From assembly GCA_014382375.1 (NCBI GenBank), contig JACNJU010000086.1, forward strand, positions 23,877-87,876: a stretch of DNA of 64,000 bases, in the 5' to 3' direction. The notes under the pieces are model-generated. The model was given only the letters and a program-made list of their open reading frames with translations. It searched no databases and was not told the DNA's origin. This DNA comes from Rhodospirillaceae bacterium. Lineage in GTDB: Bacteria > Pseudomonadota > Alphaproteobacteria > Rhodospirillales > JABHCV01. Each line of letters starts with the position of its first letter. Positions within the stretch are counted from its first letter, which is position 1. The translations under genes and the position numbers were made by a program. This document shows, piece by piece, positions 18,237 through 28,324 of the stretch.

Positions 18237-20077
18237 GGTTTTTCCCAGGTCTTAATGATGCGCCAGCCGCCGTTGCGGTCATTTTCAAGCAAATATGAAT
18301 GTTTCTCGTCCATATCCAGTGCCAGTACTTCCTGCACCACCGGGCTTAAAGAGTGAACGAGCAAGTGTGATGCATTAGTGTTCAGGTCTGATCGAAGCAC
18401 TTCCTTTTCAGGATGGTGAAAGATACTCAGGAAACCTCTGTATATTCCGATGCGGCCCAATTCGTAACGGGCGATAATGCCTGACTCACCGCTACCTTTC
18501 GGGTCAAGTACGTTAACCTTGTTTCCTGAAACGAGCAGATCATTCAATTCAGCCGCCACGACGCGAAAATAAGGCACCGGTTGATGGCGGTCGAAACGTA
18601 ATTTATTAGCGAAAATGAAAGGCGCAATGATCATCAGCACAACCGGCAGCCAGCTATATCTTTTTGGCCATGCTCGGCCTTCAATATGCTTTTGCCACAA
18701 GATACCTAATCCGTAAGTGGTAAAGACAACCCCGATCATGCCCAATTGCATATTATAACGCCAATAGGATGCGGCCCTGAGGGCGTCATATTGTCCAAAA
18801 GAGCTAAGATAAGCAACAAACAGGAAGGCATTGTGGCCAAGAAAGACTGCACCGGCGATGATTGCAAACCGGTCAAAAGGGGTACGGTATTTTACCATTG
18901 CCCTTATACCAAAGCCGATGATGACGACCAACAAGAACAGGTATGCCCCTTTTTTCGTCAGAACGAGTAGCATCCTCGAAAGGATTTGCGGAATATATTC
19001 AAAGAACCAGTCTGAAAATGCCGCCATCTTCATTTCTCTGGCGGGGAGTTCTTGACCGATGTAATAGCGCCAAACAATGAAAATAAAAATTGCCGGAATA
19101 ACCATTCTTGGCAACATCGCGAACAAGTCGCGAATGGTGATTTTGGGGTCTCGCAATCCAGCTAGGCCAATAGCGCAGACAACAATCACGGCCATAACGA
19201 CAGTTGATTGTTTCAGATTGACAAGTAGCATCATAAGCAAGCCAATCTGAAGGGCGTTTTTAAGGGCTTCCCTATGTTTCCCTTCGGCCAGGGCACCCAG
19301 CATGTACCAGCCAATAACGACACTCAAACCCGTGACTGTCGCCGTCGCCACATCGGCATAGGATGTCAGGGCGACTTTTTGTACAAATGTCGTATTGAGT
19401 AACGTCGTCGATAACCCGCCAATGGCGCATAACGTCCAACCCGGGGTGGAAATGTCATCCTCTTGGCCAAGGCCTGTGCGGATAAATCTTATGGACAAGA
19501 AGCTAAATGTCAGCAACATGAAAACATTGATCAGAGCACCGGCATTTTCGAGAAAACGTCCCGCTATAAGGCTGGCCAGGTACGTTACGAAATGCCACCC
19601 ATAGGGATAGGCGGCCAGGGTGCCGCCGCGATGGGCGTCAGCGGCAGTTGGAAATGTTCCTGTTTCCAACATTAAGCGTGGGCTGATCAACCAATCGGAA
19701 AATTCGTCCCATTGTGAGCCAACCATGGCCGAAACAAGGAGCAAAAGAGGGGTTGCCAGCAGTATGATCTTTACAGTTCCTGCCGGAAACAATCTTTGTT
19801 CCCGCTTAAAGGCAAAAATCAGCGCCACTGTGGCAATTCCGCCTAGGCCAACTGCAACAATGGGGAAGGGGAAACGACCAAAAACACCCAGAACGGTCAG
19901 TACAAAATTGATAATGGCCCAACCGAAAAAAGGTGCTGCTTCGTACACTTTTTTTTCGCCCTTAGTGCCGATGAAGAAAGATCCTATGGCGAAAAAACCT
20001 ACCCACAGGATCGCCGATGCCAGGAATGAATCAATTTGCCCACCGTGCTGAACAAAATTAGCAAAATAGTCTGTCAT
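18233..20077 (-). CDS. Large polytopic membrane protein, possible GT-C glycosyltransferase
   Basis: A 614-aa integral membrane protein with about a dozen hydrophobic segments and a C-terminal soluble tail of roughly 120 residues (from about 495). After the fourth segment there is an acidic loop, GSQWDEFSDWLISPR, resembling the first extracytoplasmic acidic loop of GT-C glycosyltransferases that use polyprenyl-linked sugars. A second loop contains TAADAHRGGTLAAYPYGWH. This is only a structural resemblance; I do not recognise the family. Base composition is AT-richer than the metabolic genes. The neighbouring amidotransferase and flippase support a role in surface polysaccharide. Confidence 0.7.
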   Translation of the reverse strand: MTDYFANFVQHGGQIDSFLASAILWVGFFAIGSFFIGTKGEKKVYEAAPFFGWAIINFVLTVLGVFGRFPFPIVAVGLGGIATVALIFAFKREQRLFPAGTVKIILLATPLLLLVSAMVGSQWDEFSDWLISPRLMLETGTFPTAADAHRGGTLAAYPYGWHFVTYLASLIAGRFLENAGALINVFMLLTFSFLSIRFIRTGLGQEDDISTPGWTLCAIGGLSTTLLNTTFVQKVALTSYADVATATVTGLSVVIGWYMLGALAEGKHREALKNALQIGLLMMLLVNLKQSTVVMAVIVVCAIGLAGLRDPKITIRDLFAMLPRMVIPAIFIFIVWRYYIGQELPAREMKMAAFSDWFFEYIPQILSRMLLVLTKKGAYLFLLVVIIGFGIRAMVKYRTPFDRFAIIAGAVFLGHNAFLFVAYLSSFGQYDALRAASYWRYNMQLGMIGVVFTTYGLGILWQKHIEGRAWPKRYSWLPVVLMIIAPFIFANKLRFDRHQPVPYFRVVAAELNDLLVSGNKVNVLDPKGSGESGIIARYELGRIGIYRGFLSIFHHPEKEVLRSDLNTNASHLLVHSLSPVVQEVLALDMDEKHSYLLENDRNGGWRIIKTWEKP

Positions 20078-20332
20078 TTTAAGTGATTACCTGACGCGGT
20101 CGGCTAAAGGAAATTTTGGAGGCCCAACCTAATTAATTTCTGATCGTCTGACCACTTAAAAAAACGCCATGAAGGATAACTTAGAAAGTCTTATAAATAG
20201 TGTCTCAATGGTTCCATGGACAGCAGCATCTGATAGTGTTAGCGTCCCGCAAAATTGCCGATATTTAGTGTGAATCACAAAGGTATTTCGGTGTTTATTT
20301 TTTTATTTTAAAGGTGTTGTCAGGCTTTAATT
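20078..20332. promoter_or_regulatory. Divergent AT-rich intergenic region
   Basis: A 255-bp gap between the divergent membrane-protein gene and the amidotransferase gene. It is clearly AT-rich (for example ttatttttttattttaaag near 20295-20315) and must hold both promoters. I cannot fix the -35/-10 boxes with confidence. No ORF or repeat is supported. Confidence 0.45.
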
Positions 20333-22273
20333 ATGTGCGGAATATTTGGAATTGTCGCCGGAAGAGGCGCATCGTGCGACAAGACGGCTTTTCATCAGTC
20401 AATCATTGATCTTTTCAAACTATCTGAACCGCGTGGACGAGAGGCAAGCGGTCTTGTCATTTCGGCAAGGAATGAAGTGCTGGTGTTCAAGCGTCCGATT
20501 GCGCCCTCTTCCATGCTCCGCTCTGCCGATTTCAAATCATTCGTCAAAGCCAGTGAAGCGGCCTACAAGGTCGATGAAAACGGGGCCGTATCCGAGGCTT
20601 ACGCCGCTATTGGTCATTGCCGCCTTGTTTACAACGGAACAGAAACGGTTGCCGGCAATAACCAGCCGATTATTTCCGATCATTGTGTCGGCGTTCATAA
20701 CGGATTGATTACAAATGACTGTGATCTTTGGAATCAACATGCTGGAATCGACCGTACACTCGATACTGATTCAGAGATAATTTACCGATTGATCGACCGT
20801 TTCGTTGATGAAGGGAACGATTTGTCTAAAGCGATATCCCTGACCTTCGCCGAACTGGAGGGAACCGCATCCCTGGGCTTTTTCAGAAATGATGCCAGAT
20901 TGATGGTCCTTGCGACAAATAACGGTTCCATCTACACGGCCCATTTCGAGAAGCAGGGTGTTTTCGTTTTTGCTTCTGAAAAGTTCATTCTGGAAAGTTT
21001 TATCGCCAATGGTCCGTTCATGGCAAAGGCGCAGGCAACTGCTGTTGAGCAACTTGCCGCCGGTAAGGGCATGATTATTCCATTCAGGGACGCGATCCCG
21101 CAAATCTTCGATTTCGATAAGGTGGTCAAAATTACTGCGGATATTTCCGCAACCTCTATCATGACGGTAAAGGACATGACCGACCATCTGGGCGATGTGA
21201 AACGCTGTACGAAATGCGTGTTACCTGAAACCTATCCCTATATCGAATACGACCAGGACGGGGTTTGTAATTTTTGCCGTAATTACAAAACGCAAAAACC
21301 CCAAGGTCGTGATGCGCTTGAAAATATCCTCGCCGAGTATCGAAAAAGTGATGGCTCTCCTGATTGTATCGTCGCCTTTAGCGGAGGGCGGGACAGTTCC
21401 TATGGATTGCACATGATCAAGAACGAAATGGGCATGAACCCCATCGCCTTTACTTATGACTGGGGCATGGTCACTGACATTGCCCGCCGCAATTCGGCGC
21501 GCATGTGCGGGCAGCTTGGTATTGAGCATATTCTGCGGGCTGCTGATATTCCGGCTAAGCGCCGGTATATTCGTAAAAATATCCATGCTTGGCTGGCCCG
21601 TCCGAAGCTCGGCATGATTCCGATCTTTATGGCCGGAGATAAAATGTTCTTCCATTACCTAAGGGAGCTGCGTAGGGAAACTGGTATTGATCTTGTCCTC
21701 TTCTGTGGCGGTAATTTGCTTGAGCGGACGGACTTCAAGGCAGGTTTTGCGGGGGTCAAGGAAAACGAGCACGGTAATCGCCTGTTTGGACTTTCGTTGG
21801 CCAACAAGACGGGATTATTCCTTTGGTACGCCTCGCAATATTTATTGAACCCCCGTTACTTTAATGAGTCATTCATCGATACAATGTGGGCTTATTTTTC
21901 GACCTTCATTGCCAAGGATGACTTCACCTACCTATATCATTACCTGCCTTGGAATGAAGAAGAGATCAACAAAACCCTGATCGGACAGTACGGTTGGGAA
22001 GGGGCGGCCGATAGCGACAATACGTGGCGTATCGGTGATGGCTACACATCGTTTATCAATTACATTTATCATACCGTTGCCGGATTTTCTGAATACGATA
22101 CCTTCCGCTCAAACCAGATCCGCGAAGGTCTGATCACGCGCGAGCAGGCGCAGGAATTGCTCGCCCAAGACAATGAACCGAAGCTCGATGTGCTTTACGA
22201 TTTCGCCAAGCACACAGGGTTTAATCTGGAAGAAGTCCTGACCCGGATTAATTCCATCGAAAAACTGTATTAA
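20333..22273 (+). CDS. Class II glutaminase fused to WbpG/PseA-like sugar amidotransferase
   Basis: A 646-aa two-domain protein. Residues 1 to about 270 are an Ntn-type glutamine amidotransferase beginning MCGIFGIV, so Cys2 is the nucleophile. Matching family blocks are GHCRLVYNG, NNQPI and VGVHNGLI. Residues about 298-640 are an ATP-PP-loop domain: two CxxC pairs (RCTKCVLPETYP and GVCNFCRNY) followed by the PP-loop AFSGGRDSSYGLH. That layout matches N-acetyl sugar amidotransferases (WbpG, PseA), which make amidino-sugars. Those enzymes normally receive ammonia from separate HisH/HisF-like partners, whereas here the glutaminase is fused. Likely role: amidation of a surface sugar. The flippase gene follows 11 bp later. 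Confidence 0.85.
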   Translation: MCGIFGIVAGRGASCDKTAFHQSIIDLFKLSEPRGREASGLVISARNEVLVFKRPIAPSSMLRSADFKSFVKASEAAYKVDENGAVSEAYAAIGHCRLVYNGTETVAGNNQPIISDHCVGVHNGLITNDCDLWNQHAGIDRTLDTDSEIIYRLIDRFVDEGNDLSKAISLTFAELEGTASLGFFRNDARLMVLATNNGSIYTAHFEKQGVFVFASEKFILESFIANGPFMAKAQATAVEQLAAGKGMIIPFRDAIPQIFDFDKVVKITADISATSIMTVKDMTDHLGDVKRCTKCVLPETYPYIEYDQDGVCNFCRNYKTQKPQGRDALENILAEYRKSDGSPDCIVAFSGGRDSSYGLHMIKNEMGMNPIAFTYDWGMVTDIARRNSARMCGQLGIEHILRAADIPAKRRYIRKNIHAWLARPKLGMIPIFMAGDKMFFHYLRELRRETGIDLVLFCGGNLLERTDFKAGFAGVKENEHGNRLFGLSLANKTGLFLWYASQYLLNPRYFNESFIDTMWAYFSTFIAKDDFTYLYHYLPWNEEEINKTLIGQYGWEGAADSDNTWRIGDGYTSFINYIYHTVAGFSEYDTFRSNQIREGLITREQAQELLAQDNEPKLDVLYDFAKHTGFNLEEVLTRINSIEKLY

Positions 22274-22284
22274 GATGAGGACCC

Positions 22285-23589
22285 ATGGCGGACGGTAAGT
22301 TTCGGCAGCAATCGAAATTTCTGAATGACGCCATCTGGAATTACGGCGCCTTTGCAGTGATGGCTGCGAGCGGTGTGATCCTCAATTTTTTCATCGCCGC
22401 CCATTTCGGTATCGAGGCCCTGGGCGTCTTCAATCAAATTTACGCACTCTACGTCGTCACCGCCCAGTTCGCGGTATTGGGCTTTCATGATTCCGCACAA
22501 AAGCATGTTTCCGAATTGGACGCCGAACCCCATCATATTGGCGTGGTGTCGGCCGCAGCGCTGGTGCTGGCGGCGGGGTTCGGTTTGTTAACGGCCTTTG
22601 GCGTTTATTTTCTCAGCCAGCCAATTGGTTTTTTGGCCGATAGCGAAGCGGTTGGCAAGGGTATTGCGCTGGCCGCACCGGGGCTTGTCTTCTTCGCCAT
22701 AAACAAGGTGCTGATGGGGATTTTAAACGGTGTACGCCGAATGAAGGCTTTTGCCGGGGCGCAAGCCTTGCGGGTCTCGGTAATACTTCTTAGTTGTCTG
22801 GGCGTCGCCTGGATTGAGCAACCGGCCTTTATGTTGGGTCTCAGTTTTACCATTGCCGAGGTTGTCTTGCTGCCGTTTTTGCTTTATCTGATCCGCCCGC
22901 ACCCAACGGATTTTTCTTCTGGCGAGGCTCTCAGGCGCTGGATCAAGGTTCATTTTCACTTTGGTTCTCGCGCCCTGATAAATGGCTTCCTGGCTGAATC
23001 ATATATCCGTATTGATATCATCATGCTTGGTATTTTCATGAGCGACCGGGACGTCGGCATCTACAGTTTTGCGGCGCTGTTTATTGAAGGTCTGTTCCAG
23101 GTGCCCGTGGTATTTCGCACTTTGGCAAACCCGGAATTGGCGCGTTTACTAAAAGCAGGCGACAAGCAGGCCAGCGCTAAATTTTGCCGCAAGGTGGCGT
23201 TGATGAGCCTTGGTGTTTTTGGTGTCGCTGCGGCCATTGTGCTCTTTGTATATCCTTATCTCGGCCCCTGGTTCCCTGACGATCTGGTGAACCTCAGTTA
23301 TCCGCTGCTGCTGGTGCTGATCGGGGGCTTGACCGTTTACGCCGTGATGATCCCCACAGATATGATCGTCTTGCAGGCAGGGATGCCCGGCAGACAAAGC
23401 CTGCTTATGACTTTCAACGTGCTGGTCAATGCAGTGCTTAATCTGGCGCTGATTCCGCTGTTTGGGCTTTACGGGGCGGCGAGCGCGACGGCCATTGCCT
23501 TTGTTGTCGCCTCAGTCGCTATCAACGGGGCGACCTGGAAGTGGCTAGGTTTTAAGGGCGGTGTACTGCTGTATCGAAATCCCGAGTGA
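22285..23589 (+). CDS. Polysaccharide flippase (Wzx/MATE-like)
   Basis: A 434-aa protein with about 12 hydrophobic segments, an N-terminal cytoplasmic start (QQSKFLNDAIWNYGAF) and the MOP-superfamily look of lipid-linked oligosaccharide flippases. Examples are an early FFIAAHFGIEALGVFNQIYAL, a central YIRIDIIMLGIFMSDRDVGIY, and a late LVNAVLNLALIPLFGLYGAASATAIA, given here as separate family-like blocks. The start at 22285 has a GAGGA site. It lies 11 bp after the amidotransferase gene, so it probably translocates the amidated glycan. Which glycan is unknown. Confidence 0.85.
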   Translation: MADGKFRQQSKFLNDAIWNYGAFAVMAASGVILNFFIAAHFGIEALGVFNQIYALYVVTAQFAVLGFHDSAQKHVSELDAEPHHIGVVSAAALVLAAGFGLLTAFGVYFLSQPIGFLADSEAVGKGIALAAPGLVFFAINKVLMGILNGVRRMKAFAGAQALRVSVILLSCLGVAWIEQPAFMLGLSFTIAEVVLLPFLLYLIRPHPTDFSSGEALRRWIKVHFHFGSRALINGFLAESYIRIDIIMLGIFMSDRDVGIYSFAALFIEGLFQVPVVFRTLANPELARLLKAGDKQASAKFCRKVALMSLGVFGVAAAIVLFVYPYLGPWFPDDLVNLSYPLLLVLIGGLTVYAVMIPTDMIVLQAGMPGRQSLLMTFNVLVNAVLNLALIPLFGLYGAASATAIAFVVASVAINGATWKWLGFKGGVLLYRNPE

Positions 23590-23621
23590 AAAAAAGGGGC
23601 CGTATCTTTCGATACGACCCC
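23589..23621 (-). terminator. groEL: Rho-independent terminator for groESL
   Basis: Read on the minus strand, GGGGTCGTATC, loop GAAA and GATACGGCCCC form an 11-bp stem with one mismatch, followed directly by seven T residues. It lies about 130 bp beyond the groEL stop and abuts the stop of the convergent flippase gene. On the plus strand the hairpin has no T-run, so it should act mainly on groESL. Confidence 0.85.
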
Positions 23622-23660
23622 GATTCTTAGAGCTTTTGAGTGGAATTGAAAGCGCTGGCT

Positions 23661-23747
23661 TAGATCAAACTTCCATCATTTTGATGGAAGATGACTTGAT
23701 CTATTCCTTGAGAGTTAGAACAACTTATCTGCCCTCATTGAGGGCAG
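23661..23747 (-). repeat. Two perfect hairpins in the groEL 3' untranslated region
   Basis: Between the groEL stop and its terminator are two further dyads. At 23661-23703 the inner arms CTTCCATCA and TGATGGAAG (loop TTT) sit inside outer arms TAGATCAA and TTGATCTA. At 23729-23747 the arms CTGCCCTCA and TGAGGGCAG meet across one base. They are perfect matches and lack T-runs. They may stabilise the 3' end or process the groEL message. Confidence 0.6.
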
Positions 23748-23753
23748 GCTGCT

Positions 23754-25427
<1,674 letters not shown>

Positions 25428-25446
25428 TTACAATTGGGCTCAAAAT

Positions 25447-25758
25447 TTATTTCTTTTTCTTCTTTGCGGCACCTTCGATGACGCCAAGAAGATCGGATTC
25501 CTTCATGATCAACAGGTCTTCCCCGTCAACCGTGACTTCAGTGCCGGACCACTTGCCGAAAAGCACATTGTCGCCAGCCTTGACGTCAAGGGGAACAACA
25601 GTGCCATCGTCGCGGCGTGCACCGGAACCGACTGCAACAATCTTACCTTCGCTGGGTTTTTCCTGAGCGGTATCGGGAATAATGATACCGCCGGCGGTTT
25701 TTTCTTCCTGCTCTACGCGCCTGACGAGCACGCGATCATGCAGAGGCCTGAATTTCAT
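25447..25758 (-). CDS. groES: Co-chaperonin GroES (Hsp10)
   Basis: The 103-aa heptameric lid of the GroEL chamber. It starts [14 protein letters not shown] and has the mobile loop [18 protein letters not shown], then [23 protein letters not shown] and [14 protein letters not shown]. The tail is an unusual run of lysines (AAKKKKK), adding about eight residues to the typical 95-97 aa length. It is the first gene of the groESL operon, with a GGAG site 9 bp before the ATG. Confidence 0.99.
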   Translation of the reverse strand: MKFRPLHDRVLVRRVEQEEKTAGGIIIPDTAQEKPSEGKIVAVGSGARRDDGTVVPLDVKAGDNVLFGKWSGTEVTVDGEDLLIMKESDLLGVIEGAAKKKKK

Positions 25759-25807
25759 CGTTCATACTCCGTGAACTTATTGATAAATAACAAGAAAAAA
25801 GTGCTTG

Positions 25808-25834
25808 TTAGCACTCCCTTCGCTCGAGTGCTAA
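25808..25834 (-). promoter_or_regulatory. CIRCE element (HrcA operator)
   Basis: TTAGCACTC and GAGTGCTAA separated by nine bases match the CIRCE consensus perfectly. The element lies 50 bp upstream of groES and directly downstream of the predicted -10 box. The repressor HrcA should therefore block groESL transcription until heat or misfolded protein titrates GroEL. The hrcA gene itself is not in the window. Confidence 0.97.
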
Positions 25835-25835
25835 G

Positions 25836-25864
25836 GATTTAGGTGTCTTTGATGCTGCTGTCAA
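25836..25864 (-). promoter_or_regulatory. Sigma-70-type promoter of groESL
   Basis: On the minus strand a perfect -35 TTGACA (25859-25864) is followed after 17 bp by a -10-like TAAATC (25836-25841). The CIRCE operator begins one base further, so HrcA would sit over the start site. The spacing and overlap make this the likely housekeeping promoter. No sigma-32 box was identified. Confidence 0.75.
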
Positions 25865-25895
25865 GGTTATCGAGAGTAATTTCTGAAACTTTTGC

Positions 25896-27629
25896 TTAAT
25901 CCAGAATGGTCGGGTGGGCCAGGGCCTGTGCGGAGTCGATGACAATAAGATTTTGGCCACGATACGGTTGCGCATAAATCGGGGTCGTGATGACGGGAAG
26001 TTCGGCGCGGATATAGATGAGCTTGCCTTCGGGATTTTTAGCGAGCCAGTCTTCCAGGTCAGGGGCCTGCAAGCCGACACTGGCAATGGTCTCACTCAAC
26101 CGACCCAGGAAATTAAACTGACCATGATATTTACCAACATAGGCAAGATGGGTGCCGGCGAGTTGCCAATCACCAAATTTTTGCGAAACCTCTTTCATAT
26201 TGAAGCGTTCCGCCAGCGCTGGGCGCAGGCTTAGATTGACACTCAATACAAGCGCCATGGACAGGATGCTTATAGCGCTCAGGCGGCTCAAAAGGCTTGC
26301 TGTCGAACGGTTAAGGATAAGGACGATCATGGCAAGAAGGGCCAGCACCAATCCCCAGATAGAATCGGTTTCCCTGACAACGACCGGTAATTTAAAAAGG
26401 TCACCACTCAGGGGGGCCGCGGCCAATATCAGGCCGATAACAATAAACAGGGTGCAGGGAATGTGTAGTCCCCAGCCAGCCCAGGAAACCTGATCCGGGA
26501 ATTTGGCAAAATGATCAACCAGCAGGCGGCCAAAAAGGAGAGCCAGGGCCGGAAAGACGGGCAAAAGATAATGCAGTTGTTTCCCGCTGATCGCCGAAAA
26601 GGTGATCAGGGCGGGGATAAACCAGATCAGGCAGAAGCGGATGCCGTTGTCCTTCCCCACATCCAGCAAGCCGCGGATGGAACGCCAGGAAGCAGGCCAT
26701 AGAGTCCACGGCAGCACCAGCGCGGGCAGGACGGCAAGGAACCACCACCACGGGCGGCCATGGGCGAAACTGTCAACCATGCGTCCGGCTGACTGGCCCC
26801 ATAAAATGGCGTAACGGTACTCTTCACCGCCGACAATCGCCGCCGGGAGCGCCCAGGCCAGACCAATGGCAACACCCCCTAGAACAGCTAAGCCAACAGC
26901 GGTGTACCATCGCTTCCAGCCACGGTCCCACATTATTGAGGTGGCTGTAGATGGGGTGGCGGCCGTTACATCAAGGCCATCGTCGTTAATTTCTGGTTCT
27001 GTGCTGTTATCTCTTGCCGCCCACAGTGGCGCCAACAAGGCAACCGGCAGGGTCGATAGCAAAATAGCCGGACCCTTGGCCAATGCGCCAAGGCCAATGG
27101 CCAGGGCCAGCCAGACAAATCCATCAGTTTTATTATCCTGCCAGGCGCGCAGGATGCCCAACATCGCCAATAGGGCACAAAAGGCAAGCAGCATGTCGAA
27201 CATGGTCAATGTTGTGAACAAGGTCCAGAACAGGCAGGCGAATAAAATCAAGGGTGCTGCCACGGCGACGGTAGAACGGCTGGGCCACAAACGGCGGGCC
27301 AGCATGGAGGTCAGAAATAAACTTGCCAGACCGAACAGGGGTGCGACCAGCCGCGGCCACCATTCATTGACACCGAAAACCGCCCAACCGACATTCATCA
27401 ACCAGAACAACAACGGTGGTTTATGGCTGTAGGGTTCACCGTTCAGGTGTGGAACAAGAAAATGCCCGTCCCGCCACATTTCCCAGGCGACGGCAAAATA
27501 GCGTGTCTCATCGACCGGCAACAACGGGCGAAATTTCAGCATTGCTGCCATCAGCGCCAACCACATAGCGCTCCATAACAGGGCGTAAGCGGTGGCTGAA
27601 AGGCGACTTGTCGAAGTTGTTTCGTTCAT
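25896..27629 (-). CDS. ArnT-like GT39-family glycosyltransferase
   Basis: A 577-aa membrane glycosyltransferase with about 12 hydrophobic segments. The first periplasmic loop has the GT-C acidic signature PVDETRYFAVAWEM and HLNGEPYSHKPPLLFWLMN, both typical of ArnT and related dolichol/undecaprenyl-phosphate sugar transferases. A GLGALAKGPAILLS block follows near residue 185. It is the last gene of a GT2-VTT-GT39 trio with 4-bp overlaps. Inference: the GT2 enzyme charges a polyprenyl phosphate with sugar and this enzyme passes that sugar to a lipid, such as lipid A, or to a glycan. It is not close enough to call arnT itself. Confidence 0.85.
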   Translation of the reverse strand: MNETTSTSRLSATAYALLWSAMWLALMAAMLKFRPLLPVDETRYFAVAWEMWRDGHFLVPHLNGEPYSHKPPLLFWLMNVGWAVFGVNEWWPRLVAPLFGLASLFLTSMLARRLWPSRSTVAVAAPLILFACLFWTLFTTLTMFDMLLAFCALLAMLGILRAWQDNKTDGFVWLALAIGLGALAKGPAILLSTLPVALLAPLWAARDNSTEPEINDDGLDVTAATPSTATSIMWDRGWKRWYTAVGLAVLGGVAIGLAWALPAAIVGGEEYRYAILWGQSAGRMVDSFAHGRPWWWFLAVLPALVLPWTLWPASWRSIRGLLDVGKDNGIRFCLIWFIPALITFSAISGKQLHYLLPVFPALALLFGRLLVDHFAKFPDQVSWAGWGLHIPCTLFIVIGLILAAAPLSGDLFKLPVVVRETDSIWGLVLALLAMIVLILNRSTASLLSRLSAISILSMALVLSVNLSLRPALAERFNMKEVSQKFGDWQLAGTHLAYVGKYHGQFNFLGRLSETIASVGLQAPDLEDWLAKNPEGKLIYIRAELPVITTPIYAQPYRGQNLIVIDSAQALAHPTILD

Positions 27630-28324
27630 GGCTGGCTGTCCTCGACGCCCAGTTCGCGTTCAACCCGGATATCGAAAGATTTGCCGCGACGGTATTTACG
27701 AAAAAGGAAGACGCCAAGAAAGCCTGATACCGCAAACAAGATAATGCTGATGGCGATGCGTAATTCAGGATCAACGCTGAAACCGCTGCCAACAAGTGCG
27801 AACACAAGGGTTTGAGGCAGATAGCCGATAGCCGAACCAAGGAAGAAAGGTACCGCGCCGACACCAGAAACTCCTGCCGCAAGATTTGTCACCACATTGC
27901 TGCCCAGGGGTAGTAGGCGAATAAGCAGGGTCATGCTGAGCGGATTTTCGTGCAGGAAGTCGTCAATACGCTGAACCCGGTCGGGAAAACGGCCGACAAC
28001 GAATGACCGACCCATGACACGGGCATAGAAAAAAGCGACAATACAGCCCAGCACCGTCGCCACCATTGCCAACGCCGTCCCTTCGAGCAGGCCAAAGGCG
28101 TATCCGGCAAGGAAACAGATAACCTGACGGGGTAGACCGACGGCGGTGAACATCATACCGACGCCAACAAACAACAACTCACCGGTAAAACCCTGCCCCC
28201 GGATATCGCTGTCAACCCATGCCTTGTCGATGGATGAACCCAGGCCGCTGACTTTCAGGGCATAGCCGATGGCGACCAGTGATGTGATCCAGATCAGGCC
28301 GCGAAACAGGATTTTAGCGGTCAT
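27626..28324 (-). CDS. VTT-domain (TVP38/DedA-type) membrane protein
   Basis: A 232-aa inner-membrane protein of the SNARE-associated/VTT superfamily. Landmarks are GMMFTAVGLPRQVICFLAGYAFGLLEG, a GRSFVVGRFPDRVQRIDDFL stretch, LLIRLLPLGSNVVTNLAAGVSG and FFLGSAIGYLPQTLVFALVGSG. Some DedA/VTT proteins recycle undecaprenyl phosphate or move other lipids across the membrane, which fits its place between two polyprenyl-sugar transferases. It overlaps both neighbours by 4 bp. The tail is basic (RKYRRGKSFDIRVERE). Confidence 0.85.
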   Translation of the reverse strand: MTAKILFRGLIWITSLVAIGYALKVSGLGSSIDKAWVDSDIRGQGFTGELLFVGVGMMFTAVGLPRQVICFLAGYAFGLLEGTALAMVATVLGCIVAFFYARVMGRSFVVGRFPDRVQRIDDFLHENPLSMTLLIRLLPLGSNVVTNLAAGVSGVGAVPFFLGSAIGYLPQTLVFALVGSGFSVDPELRIAISIILFAVSGFLGVFLFRKYRRGKSFDIRVERELGVEDSQP

